Below are positions 7,577 through 15,557 of a stretch of 64,000 nucleotides of DNA, piece after piece (positions within the stretch are counted from its first letter, which is position 1; every line of letters begins with the position of its first letter). The stretch is from contig JBFWUW010000023.1 of assembly GCA_050247075.1 (NCBI GenBank), forward strand, positions 26,124-90,123. The letters are read 5' to 3'. Under the pieces are notes generated by a model. It did no database searches, was not told the origin of the DNA, and saw only the letters and a program-made list of their open reading frames with translations. Position numbers and translations under genes: made by a program. This stretch comes from JBFWUW01 sp050247075 (GTDB taxonomy: Bacteria; Planctomycetota; Planctomycetia; Pirellulales; JBFWUW01).

Positions 7577-10008
7577 GGTCGATCTTTCGAAAAACCTTGG
7601 CCTTCGGTCGATAGGCCGCCGCCATTGCCTGGCTTACGCAAGCCCGGACGCCTGCCCGTCCGCCCCCCGCCTTTGTTGGAAGGTTGTGGCTGCTGGCCGT
7701 TCCGCGGCTTTGGCTTGACGACCGTGCCTGGCGGCGAAGCTCCTTGACCCGCGTTATTCGTCCCACCGCCTCCTCCGCCTCCGCCGAACCCACCACCGCC
7801 AAGTTCGCCACCACCAAATCCGCCACCACCGATGTTCTTGTTTTCCGGCGGTTCTGACGGCTGAAGGTCGGACGCGGCTCCAGGGGGTGGCATTGCTTTG
7901 GCGGGCCATAAAGTAAGCACCCGCTGTTGCAGCGCAAATCGAACTTCGATCGGGCCAAAGGCCCCCTGCAACAGGTCGTCGATGGAACCATTACGAACTT
8001 CCAAACGATAAGGCTGATCGAGTGGAACATCGCAACGCTCGAATTCGTCCGCGTCATAGTGGAGTGTCATGCCAAAATTCTTCTCCAGCAGTTGCATGAC
8101 TTGGCGCGGCGTGACTCCTGTTAGGACCAGAGTTACTTTTCCTGGAAATGCCGCCGGGTCGTGCCGCGGTTCCTCACTTGAGGCAGCCTGGTCCTCAACT
8201 CCCTCATTCTCGGAAGAAGTTTCATGGCGATTGTCTCGCCGCACAATTCGACGATCTTGGCGATTATGACGTCGAGAATCGGGCTTTCCGCTTGGATCGA
8301 TGCCGGAGTCGGCCCGAGCCGTGTCGAACCCGTCCGATTCTTCTTTGGTTGACGCCGGCTGCTCAACATTCGTCTCCTCTGCCACGAGTGCCGCGGCCGA
8401 ACCGGCAGGCGCAAGTTGTTCCGCGGCAAGGGATGGCGAGGATTCATTTGTGACGAGAGGCGCGGAATCGGCTTCCGACGGGCCTTGATTGGTTCCTTCT
8501 CTTGCGCTTGCCACGGCGATCGAGTTGTTGGGGTGGGTCGCTGTTGGGGTGGGCGTGGGGGTTCCCCGTATGGCATACACTGCACCGACACACACGATCG
8601 CCAGGCAAACTGCCAAAACCCACACCCAAGTCCACCCAGGCAACTTGTCCTTCGGCCGTCGCGTGGACTTGGCATAATCACGGGCAACAGTATCACCTTC
8701 TTGTCCCGCGGGCTGCGTCTGAAACTGGCCTTCCAGTTGAGAACCCGGAAAATCTAGCGGCGTCGCGACCGGAAACAAGGTAATGGTATCGCTGGTCCTT
8801 GACTCCTGAGCGCATTGCGGCGGTCTGGGTTGAACAGCATGGGCCGCGCCGATATCGAGACCTTGGTCGCCGGGAGGCTCGAAGGGTCCAACTTCACCGG
8901 CGTTAGGTGAGGATCGTAGCCAAGAGGCCAAAGCGTCCCCGACTTCGCGCATCGAGCCAAATCTGTGCGCGGCGTTTCGCTGCAACATCCGCTGGCAGAT
9001 TGCCCCCAGCGTGGAGTCGATATCTGGCCTGACTTTTCGAATCGAAGGCGCATCCTCGGTCATGATCCGCGCCACGACCGATGCGAATTCGCCATCGAAC
9101 GGCCGACGGCCCGCCAACAATTCGTAGCAAACGACCCCCAGGCTAAAGATATCGCTAGCCGGACCCACGGCACTGGGGTCTCCCGACAGTTGCTCGGGAG
9201 ACATATAAGCGGGCGAACCGATTAGTTGGCCCGTGCGTGTCAGCCGGGCGTCTTCACGCGCATGGAGCATGCGTGCGATACCAAAGTCCATGATGACCGG
9301 CTCGTGTTGCGAATCGATCAGTATATTGGCGGGCTTCAGATCGCGATGAACAATTCCCAACCGATGGGCCTCGTGCAAAGCCAATGCCAGTTTGCGGACC
9401 AGAATTGCAACTTTGCGCTGGTTTTGGCCACGGCCGACATGGACATAGTCCGATAGTGGCCGGCCATCAACGTAAGCCATGGTGATGAATCGCATACCGT
9501 CGCTCTCGCAGATGTCAAAGACGGGACAGATGTTGCGGTGTTGCACACTGGCCGCGGCTTGGGCCTCACGGAAGAATCGCGTGACTACTTCCGGGTCGTC
9601 GTCAGGCCGAAATCGCGGCACTTTGACCGCGACCTGTCGGCGCAAGGCGGGATCATCGGCCAGATAGACCACTCCCATGCCCCCCTTTCCCAACCGACGA
9701 ATGATCTGATATCGCCCGAGCTGTCGGGGGGCGGCCCTATCATCGGCTGGCACCGGGCGCGATTGATTCGCCGAATCGCAAGTACTTTCTGGTGCGGCGG
9801 CTGCCGCCACCGAATCCGTGCCGCGTAGGCCGGCCATCTGTTCGACCATGGCCGCGGTCCGAAAGTACGAATCGAGCGATTGGGCGATCGCCGGGTAGGC
9901 GGCCAGGAACGCCCCTTCGTCAACGATTTCGCCCCGATCAACGCGGCGCAGATAATCCGCCAAGGCTTGGTCGACGAGATCGTCTACCAGGGATTCGTTG
10001 TCGACCAT
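7573..10008 (-). CDS. Membrane Ser/Thr protein kinase with STN-like domain and Gly-rich tail
   Basis: This is an 811-residue Hanks-type kinase. The N-terminal 95 residues are a planctomycete kinase leader. The kinase domain runs from about 97 to 366: the Gly loop is GKGGMGVVY, Lys129 is in VAVKV, HRDLKPAN has Asp223, and the DFG motif starts at Asp241. A basic linker, one transmembrane helix (about 459-480) and a low-complexity stretch follow. Residues about 624-702 have the pattern of an STN (secretin/TonB N-terminal short) domain: KVTLVLTGVTPRQVMQLLEK, then paired strands ending RVLTLWP. The tail of about 109 residues is Gly-rich, then basic. ATG 10008 is chosen because AGGAG lies 7 bases upstream and overlaps the sigma-factor stop. 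The STN part would lie outside the cytoplasmic membrane, an unusual sensor or docking arrangement. Confidence 0.9.
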   Translation of the reverse strand: MVDNESLVDDLVDQALADYLRRVDRGEIVDEGAFLAAYPAIAQSLDSYFRTAAMVEQMAGLRGTDSVAAAAAPESTCDSANQSRPVPADDRAAPRQLGRYQIIRRLGKGGMGVVYLADDPALRRQVAVKVPRFRPDDDPEVVTRFFREAQAAASVQHRNICPVFDICESDGMRFITMAYVDGRPLSDYVHVGRGQNQRKVAILVRKLALALHEAHRLGIVHRDLKPANILIDSQHEPVIMDFGIARMLHAREDARLTRTGQLIGSPAYMSPEQLSGDPSAVGPASDIFSLGVVCYELLAGRRPFDGEFASVVARIMTEDAPSIRKVRPDIDSTLGAICQRMLQRNAAHRFGSMREVGDALASWLRSSPNAGEVGPFEPPGDQGLDIGAAHAVQPRPPQCAQESRTSDTITLFPVATPLDFPGSQLEGQFQTQPAGQEGDTVARDYAKSTRRPKDKLPGWTWVWVLAVCLAIVCVGAVYAIRGTPTPTPTATHPNNSIAVASAREGTNQGPSEADSAPLVTNESSPSLAAEQLAPAGSAAALVAEETNVEQPASTKEESDGFDTARADSGIDPSGKPDSRRHNRQDRRIVRRDNRHETSSENEGVEDQAASSEEPRHDPAAFPGKVTLVLTGVTPRQVMQLLEKNFGMTLHYDADEFERCDVPLDQPYRLEVRNGSIDDLLQGAFGPIEVRFALQQRVLTLWPAKAMPPPGAASDLQPSEPPENKNIGGGGFGGGELGGGGFGGGGGGGGTNNAGQGASPPGTVVKPKPRNGQQPQPSNKGGGRTGRRPGLRKPGNGGGLSTEGQGFSKDRP

Positions 10009-10018
10009 TGTTGGGCTC

Positions 10019-10600
10019 CTAGGGTGGTTGCATAATTTGCCGCAATCCCTCCAATCCACGCTTCAACAATCCCACGACTGCTTGTTCGGTACGGTCCATC
10101 CGCGCGACGATTTCCTTCAGCGGCATCCCCTCCAAGTATCGCAAGCGAATAGCCTCTGCCTGCGCGGACGGCAGTTGCTCCAGCGCGCGGGCCAACTGCA
10201 CGGCGCGCTCTCCCTGGAGTGCCCGTTGCGAGGGAGAATCGTCACGATCGACAACCTGGTCGGCGGTCGCCAACGGTGCTTCACGGCCAGGATTGCGGCA
10301 CTGCGCGAGCTGGTCGCGGACAAGATTCTGCAAATTAAGGTCCAAAATCCGCCGCATCCAGGCGATGAACTCGGCAGCGCTCGATCCATGGAATTGGCCA
10401 AAGTTGCGGTATGCGGAAAGGCACGCCTGCTGCACCAGGTCGGATTCGTCCAACCGCGAGGCCAGTCGCGGTGATAGACTACGGCGGACAAGCAGCTTGA
10501 GCCAGGCACGGTGCATCTCCAGCAAATCGCCCAGCGCCGCCTTGTCTCCCTGATGAGATTGGCGGAGCAGGTGTTCGATCCCGGAACCAGTGAAAGCCAT
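10019..10600 (-). CDS. ECF-type sigma-70 family RNA polymerase sigma factor
   Basis: The 193-residue protein has region 2 at about 10-85 (AWLKLLVRRSLSPRLASRLDESDLVQQACLSAYRNF, then FIAWMRRIL) and region 4 at about 130-190 (LEQLPSAQAEAIRLRYLEGMPLKEIVARM, a helix-turn-helix). It matches the planctomycete ECF groups that are encoded beside protein kinases and lack a classic anti-sigma partner. Its TAG stop is 10 bases before the kinase start and supplies part of the kinase ribosome-binding site, so the pair are tightly coupled. The likely logic is kinase control of the sigma factor by phosphorylation; that is inference from gene order. Confidence 0.92.
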   Translation of the reverse strand: MAFTGSGIEHLLRQSHQGDKAALGDLLEMHRAWLKLLVRRSLSPRLASRLDESDLVQQACLSAYRNFGQFHGSSAAEFIAWMRRILDLNLQNLVRDQLAQCRNPGREAPLATADQVVDRDDSPSQRALQGERAVQLARALEQLPSAQAEAIRLRYLEGMPLKEIVARMDRTEQAVVGLLKRGLEGLRQIMQPP

Positions 10601-10890
10601 GTTAACGTTGCGATACCAAAATAGTCACAGTGGATGAGAATTCTTGGCGCGCCAAATCTCGATTTTTTTTTGCGAATCGCCCGGAACCAATGGGGCCAAA
10701 CAACGTCGATATCGGACTGATGGAAACCGTGCATCAGTCTCCCACCCCCCAGGTTGGGAAGCAAGCCCCGCGTATAACACTGTTAAACAACACCGCATCA
10801 GAAGCAATAGCCTCGACTAGCCCAGCATGGCGAACCAGAAGCAAGTAACCAAGTAACAATGCAAAGGATACGGCCCCGGAGTGGCTCGCC
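10601..10890. other. Divergent promoter region between sigma operon and arsenosugar cluster
   Basis: About 290 bases lie between divergent transcription units. They contain a run of nine T on the plus strand near 10664 and a generally lower GC content than the genes. Both operon promoters must lie here, but I could not assign clear -35/-10 elements. No small ORF is convincing. Confidence 0.5.
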
Positions 10891-11640
10891 GTGACTTCGA
10901 ACCTACACGATACTCCCGCGAAGTCTGCCGGCGGTGGCCTGGCCGTTAAGCTAATGCTGTTTTCGTTGGTGGCAATTGCGGCCGCGGTTGGCTACTGGAA
11001 ATGGGGCGGCTCGCTGAGCTTAGCGCATTTGGCCCAGCGGGAGTCTCAACTCCGCGAGTTCCAACAGCAGCATCCTTGGCTGGTTTACGGCGCGGCGTTC
11101 CTGGCGTATGTGGCCGTGACCGGGCTGTCGCTGCCCGGCGCCACGGTGCTAACGCTGCTCTACGGCTGGTACTTTGGCTTTTTACCGGGCATGGTGGTGG
11201 TCAGCTTTTCGTCGACGGCTGGTGCCACGTTGGCGTTTCTGTTGAGCCGATTTCTATTTCGCGACTTGATCCAGCAGCGGTTTGGCGAGCGGCTGGCGCA
11301 TTTCAATCAGGCGCTCGAGCGGGACGGCCCGTTCTATCTATTTAGCTTGCGGCTGATTCCCGCCGTGCCCTTCTTTGTCATCAACGCCGTGATGGGGCTG
11401 ACGCCCATCCGCGTACGAACCTTTTGGTGGGTTAGCCAGTTAGGAATGCTGCCAGGAACCGCCGTCTACGTCTATGCTGGTTCGCGCGTGCCCAGCCTGC
11501 GGACGCTCGCCGACAAAGGCCTCAACGATGTATTCACTCCCAGTCAATTGACGCAGCTCGTGATCGCCTTCGCGGTGCTGGGCCTCTTTCCACTCGCCGC
11601 CAGAAAAACCATGCAGCTTCTGTCACCATCACATTCCTAG
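10891..11640 (+). CDS. TVP38/TMEM64 family membrane protein (VTT/DedA-like)
   Basis: This is a 249-residue inner-membrane protein with about six hydrophobic segments. The family core is visible: LSLPGATVLTLLYGWYFGFLPG, then GATLAFLLSRFLFRD, FYLFSLRLIPAVPFFVINAVMGLT and a final LGMLPGTAVYVYAGS. These match the VTT/SNARE-associated domain. The start is the GTG at 10891; no upstream ATG fits. It is 21 bases before the MerA-like flavoprotein. In many bacteria TVP38 and this flavoprotein type are fused into one polypeptide, so a joint membrane redox or transport role is likely. Its position at the head of the cluster suggests handling of an arsenic or lipid intermediate; that part is inferred. Confidence 0.9.
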   Translation: MTSNLHDTPAKSAGGGLAVKLMLFSLVAIAAAVGYWKWGGSLSLAHLAQRESQLREFQQQHPWLVYGAAFLAYVAVTGLSLPGATVLTLLYGWYFGFLPGMVVVSFSSTAGATLAFLLSRFLFRDLIQQRFGERLAHFNQALERDGPFYLFSLRLIPAVPFFVINAVMGLTPIRVRTFWWVSQLGMLPGTAVYVYAGSRVPSLRTLADKGLNDVFTPSQLTQLVIAFAVLGLFPLAARKTMQLLSPSHS

Positions 11641-11661
11641 ACGCATTTCCGAAAGCAGGCC

Positions 11662-13176
11662 ATGTCGGAGCCACCACCGTTGCTGCCTAGGGACGAGTTT
11701 AACCAGCGATTGGAAGCCAATGTCCGCCCACCCGGCTGGACCAACCCCGTTCCGCAAGGCCGGTATAACCTTGTGGTGATTGGCGCGGGAACCGCCGGCC
11801 TCGTCACGGCTGCCGGTGCCGCCGGCTTGGGGGCAAAGGTGGCCCTGATCGAACGCCATTGGATGGGGGGTGACTGCCTGAATGTCGGTTGCGTTCCGTC
11901 CAAGGCCGTTATCAGCGCGGCCCGCGCGGCCGCCGCCGTCCGCGATGCGCATGCTTTTGGCGTGGATGTGCCGGGGGGAGCTCCGCCCGAATTCGCCCAG
12001 GTGATGCAACGCATGCGGCGGTTGCGGGCGGGCATCAGTCCGCATGATTCGGCGCAGCGGTTTCGCGAGCTGGGCGTGGATGTCTATTTTGGCCAGGCCC
12101 GCTTCACCAGTTCCAACACCGTCGATGTGGAGGGGAAATCCCTCGGCTTCAAGCGATCTGTCATCGCCACTGGAGCGCGGGCCGCTGCCCCGCCCATCCC
12201 AGGATTGAATGGCGTGGACTACCTGACCAACGAAACCTTGTTCTCGCTGACGGAATTGCCCCCGCGATTGGGGGTGATCGGCGCGGGGCCGATCGGCTGC
12301 GAGATGGCGCAAGCCTTCGCGCAGCTTGGCTCGCGGGTGTTTCTGGTCGAGGCCGAACATGGCATCTTGCCGCGCGAGGACCGCGACGCGGCCGGCATTG
12401 TACAACAGTCGCTGTCGCGTGATGGTGTCACACTGTTGTGTTGCGGCAAGCAGTTGCGCATCGTCCAAGAGAATGGCATCCGGCTGACGGTTGAATCGCA
12501 CCGCATGTCCTACGACGAACCGGTCGACCAGTTGCTGGTTTCCATCGGCCGGACACCCAACGTCGAAGGCCTGAATCTGGATGTGGTTGGCGTGGCCCAT
12601 GACAAACAGGGAGTCCAGGTTAACCAGCGGATGCAAACGACCAACCCCATGATTTACGCTGCCGGAGATGTCTGTTCGCCGTTTCAGTTTACGCATGCGG
12701 CCGATTTCATGGCCCGCATGGTCATTCAGAACGCCCTCTTTTGGGGCCGCAAGAAGTCTTCGTCGCTGGTGATTCCATGGTGTACTTACACCACGCCCGA
12801 GATTGCCCATGTGGGGTTGTACGAAGGCCAGGCCCACGAGCAAGGGATTCAACTTGATACGTTCGTCCAATCGTTCGACGAGGTGGACCGGGCGATCTTG
12901 GATGGCGAGGAAAACGGCTTTGTCAAAGTCCACGTCAAGAGAGGGACGGACAAAGTCATCGGGGCGACCATCGTCGCGCGGCACGCGGGGGACATGATCT
13001 CGGAAATCACCTTGGCCATGACACATGGCCTGGGACTCAAGCAGATCGGCGGTACAATCCACCCCTACCCCACGCAGGCGGAAGCCATCCGCAAGCTCGG
13101 CGACCAATTCAATCGCACGCGGTTGACGCCGTTCGTGCGATCGTTGTTTAAAAAGTGGTTGGACTGGACTCGCTGA
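11662..13176 (+). CDS. MerA/Lpd-like FAD-dependent pyridine nucleotide-disulfide oxidoreductase
   Basis: This is a 504-residue homologue of mercuric reductase and dihydrolipoamide dehydrogenase. The FAD Rossmann motif GAGTAGL is at about 41-47. The redox-active disulfide is in GGDCLNVGCVPSK (Cys72 and Cys77). The NAD(P)H-binding motif is GVIGAGPIGCEMAQAF, the second FAD contact is YAAGDV, and the C-terminal His-containing motif is TIHPYPTQAE. There is no N-terminal heavy-metal-associated domain and no C-terminal Cys pair, so true Hg(II) reduction is unlikely. It follows TVP38 by 21 bases and precedes the ArsM-like gene by 112 bases. The same pairing in arsenosugar-type clusters suggests a redox step on arsenicals or thiols; this is inferred. 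Confidence 0.9.
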   Translation: MSEPPPLLPRDEFNQRLEANVRPPGWTNPVPQGRYNLVVIGAGTAGLVTAAGAAGLGAKVALIERHWMGGDCLNVGCVPSKAVISAARAAAAVRDAHAFGVDVPGGAPPEFAQVMQRMRRLRAGISPHDSAQRFRELGVDVYFGQARFTSSNTVDVEGKSLGFKRSVIATGARAAAPPIPGLNGVDYLTNETLFSLTELPPRLGVIGAGPIGCEMAQAFAQLGSRVFLVEAEHGILPREDRDAAGIVQQSLSRDGVTLLCCGKQLRIVQENGIRLTVESHRMSYDEPVDQLLVSIGRTPNVEGLNLDVVGVAHDKQGVQVNQRMQTTNPMIYAAGDVCSPFQFTHAADFMARMVIQNALFWGRKKSSSLVIPWCTYTTPEIAHVGLYEGQAHEQGIQLDTFVQSFDEVDRAILDGEENGFVKVHVKRGTDKVIGATIVARHAGDMISEITLAMTHGLGLKQIGGTIHPYPTQAEAIRKLGDQFNRTRLTPFVRSLFKKWLDWTR

Positions 13177-13288
13177 AGTGCCAGCGTTGCACGAATGTGG
13201 GCCGCTTCACAGACAGCGTCGCCTGGCATCGGTAAGATGGGGCTATAGCCAGCCACGGATTCAAGCTGCATTTGGAAAGGAAATTGAA

Positions 13289-14467
13289 ATGCCCCCGGAA
13301 GACCTCGGCACCGTGACGAGTAGCGAAGAGTCTGTCTATCGCCGCTACGCCGCCGCCGCGCACAACCGTGAAGAGGCCCTCTGTTGCCCCACGGAGTACG
13401 CCGCCGATTTCCTATCGGTTGTTCCTCAGGAAATCATCGAACGCGACTACGGCTGCGGCGATCCCACGTCGTTTGCCCAAGCGGGCGACACGGTCCTCGA
13501 TCTCGGCAGCGGCGGCGGAAAACTGTGCTATATCTTGTCGCAAGTTGTCGGCCGGCAGGGGCGCGTCATCGGTGTGGACTGCAATCATGAGATGCTAGGG
13601 CTGGCCCGCAAATACCAGCAACAGGTGGCGGACCAGCTTGGTTTTGGCAACGTTGATTTTCGCTACGGTATGATCCAAGACCTCCAGCTCGATCTTGACC
13701 TTCTGGGCCGTGAATTACAGCAGCAGCCGGTCCACGACCCGGCTGGTTGGCTTGCCTTGCGGGGCCTGGAGGACCGCCTTCGCCGCGAGCAACCCATGAT
13801 CGCCAGCGATTCGGTGGACTGCGTGGTCTCGAATTGCGTGCTGAATCTGGTGCGGCAACAAGACCGCCAGCAGCTATTCGGGGAGATTTTTCGCGTGTTG
13901 AAGCGGGGAGGGCGGGCCGCCATCAGCGACATCGTGGCGGATGAAGACGTGCCTGACGATTTGCAGCGCCAGCCCGAACTTTGGTCGGGCTGCATTTCGG
14001 GCGCGTTCCGCGAAGACAAATTTTTGGCGGCCTTTGAAGAAGCCGGGTTTCATGGCATCGAGATCGTTTCTCGGCAGGGGGCACCCTGGCGGACCGTGCG
14101 GGGCATTGAGTTTCGGTCCATGACCGTCGTGGCCCATAAGGGTAAGCAAGGCCCCTGTCTGGAGCGCAATCAGGCCGTCATCTATCGCGGTCCTTTTAAG
14201 AAAGTGGAAGACGACGACGGACAGGTTTACCACCGCGGCGCTCGGATGGCTGTTTGCGACAAGATCTATCAACTCCTGCAAAAAGCTCCCTACACAGGCC
14301 AGTTTGACGCCATCGCCCCCCACCAAGAAATTCCCTTGGAGCAGGCAAAGCCGTTCGATTGCCGGGGTAGCAAGCTGCGCGACCCCCGCGAGGCAAAGGG
14401 GCCGACCTTCCAACTCACCACGTTGGACGTGGGACCGTGTTGCGGCACCGATGGCTCATGCTGCTAG
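13289..14467 (+). CDS. arsM: ArsM-like arsenic methyltransferase of arsenosugar cluster
   Basis: This is a 392-residue SAM-dependent methyltransferase. The SAM loop VLDLGSGGGKLC is at about 68-80. ArsM-type cysteines are present: CCPTEY (Cys32, Cys33), GCGDP (Cys56) and SNCVLN in the catalytic core. The C-terminal extension ends in CCGTDGSCC, a Cys cluster common in this arsenic branch. ArsM enzymes methylate As(III) to mono- and dimethyl arsenicals. ATG 13289 has AAGGA 7 bases upstream; the open frame reaches back to a GTG at 13178, but that stretch shows no homology features. It overlaps or abuts arsS downstream, fitting a shared pathway. ArsM assignment is from motifs and context; function on another metalloid is possible. 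Confidence 0.8.
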   Translation: MPPEDLGTVTSSEESVYRRYAAAAHNREEALCCPTEYAADFLSVVPQEIIERDYGCGDPTSFAQAGDTVLDLGSGGGKLCYILSQVVGRQGRVIGVDCNHEMLGLARKYQQQVADQLGFGNVDFRYGMIQDLQLDLDLLGRELQQQPVHDPAGWLALRGLEDRLRREQPMIASDSVDCVVSNCVLNLVRQQDRQQLFGEIFRVLKRGGRAAISDIVADEDVPDDLQRQPELWSGCISGAFREDKFLAAFEEAGFHGIEIVSRQGAPWRTVRGIEFRSMTVVAHKGKQGPCLERNQAVIYRGPFKKVEDDDGQVYHRGARMAVCDKIYQLLQKAPYTGQFDAIAPHQEIPLEQAKPFDCRGSKLRDPREAKGPTFQLTTLDVGPCCGTDGSCC

Positions 14468-14501
14468 AAAAAACGACACACACGCCAATGGGGAGATACC
14501 C

Positions 14502-15554
14502 GTGGTAGAATTGACGCTGGTCCGCCAAGGGAGCCATCTGGCCGAAACCGCCGAGCAGTGCCGAATTCTGCAAGCCACGCCCGATCTGCCGGACTTTGCC
14601 AGCTTGGCCGGCTCGCCGCTGGCCGCGACCGGTTTGGAAGTCTTGCAGATCAATGTCGGCAAAGTCTGCAACCAGACTTGCCGGCATTGCCATGTCGATG
14701 CCGGGCCCGATCGTCGCGAGTCCATGTCGCGGGAAGTAGCCTCGGCCTGCCTGCGCTTGCTGGCCGGCAGCGACATTCCCACCTTGGACATCACGGGCGG
14801 GGCACCCGAGATGAATCCCCATTTTCGCTGGCTGGTCCAGGAGGCCCGTCAATTGGGGCGGCAAGTGATCGATCGCTGCAATCTGACCATTTTGACGGCG
14901 CCGGGCTTCGACGATCTCCCCCAGTTCCTGGCCGAGCAGCAAGTGCAAGTGGTGGCGTCGCTCCCCTGCTATCTGGAAGAGAACGTCGATCGCCAGCGCG
15001 GCAGCCACGTCTTTGAAAGGTCGTTGCAGGCCCTGCGGCGGTTGAATGGTCTGGGTTACGGCATGCCCGGTTCCGATCTGGAATTGACGCTGGTCTTTAA
15101 CCCGGTTGGGCCGACGCTGCCACCGTCCCAGGATCGGCTGGAGGCCGACTATCGCCGAGAGTTACGGTCTCGGTATGGCATAGAGTTCACCCGGCTATTC
15201 ACGATCACCAACATGCCGATCAGCCGCTTTCTGGATGATCTGCTGCGGTCGGGCCAATACGAAACCTACATGCACAAACTCGTGGCGGCCTACAACCCCG
15301 CCACACTGGGCCAACTGATGTGCCGGACGATGGTCTCGGTCGATTGGCAAGGCCGCCTGTTTGACTGCGACTTCAACCAAATGCTGGAGTTGGGGCTGGC
15401 TCCTGGCCAGCCGCGCAGCATCCTGGATCTCGACGCGGATTCGCTGGCGAGCCTCATCCGCCGCCCCATTGTCACGGGCCAGCATTGTTTTGGCTGTACG
15501 GCGGGCGCGGGGTCTAGCTGCCAGGGAAGCATTCAGGCCGACGCCGCGAGGTAA
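14502..15554 (+). CDS. arsS: Arsenosugar biosynthesis radical SAM protein ArsS
   Basis: This is a 350-residue radical SAM enzyme. The cluster motif CNQTCRHCH gives Cys56, Cys60 and Cys63, preceded by the LEVLQINVGKV strand. LDITGGAPEMNPHF is the GGE-like SAM-contact motif typical of ArsS, and SLPCYLEENVDRQRG follows. The C-terminal domain has CRTMVSVDWQGRLFDCDFNQ and ends with CFGCTAGAGSSCQG, the segment that carries selenocysteine in some homologues. Here all positions are Cys and there is no in-frame TGA. ArsS joins the 5'-deoxyadenosyl group to dimethylarsenite, the committed arsenosugar step. The GTG at 14502 is preferred because GGGGAG lies 6 bases upstream; ATG 14451 overlapping arsM is the alternative. 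Confidence 0.9.
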   Translation: MVELTLVRQGSHLAETAEQCRILQATPDLPDFASLAGSPLAATGLEVLQINVGKVCNQTCRHCHVDAGPDRRESMSREVASACLRLLAGSDIPTLDITGGAPEMNPHFRWLVQEARQLGRQVIDRCNLTILTAPGFDDLPQFLAEQQVQVVASLPCYLEENVDRQRGSHVFERSLQALRRLNGLGYGMPGSDLELTLVFNPVGPTLPPSQDRLEADYRRELRSRYGIEFTRLFTITNMPISRFLDDLLRSGQYETYMHKLVAAYNPATLGQLMCRTMVSVDWQGRLFDCDFNQMLELGLAPGQPRSILDLDADSLASLIRRPIVTGQHCFGCTAGAGSSCQGSIQADAAR

Positions 15555-15557
15555 CGC

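Noticed and set aside
11629..13107. Minus-strand ORF of 492 codons
   Set aside because: It lies opposite the MerA-like flavoprotein, whose sense frame carries all catalytic motifs; the antisense protein has none.
14451..14501. Upstream ATG as the arsS start
   Set aside because: It overlaps arsM and has no ribosome-binding site, while the GTG at 14502 has GGGGAG at good spacing. It remains an alternative.
15480..15540. Selenocysteine codon in ArsS
   Set aside because: The C-terminal CFGCTAGAGSSC segment is encoded with ordinary Cys codons, and no in-frame TGA is seen.
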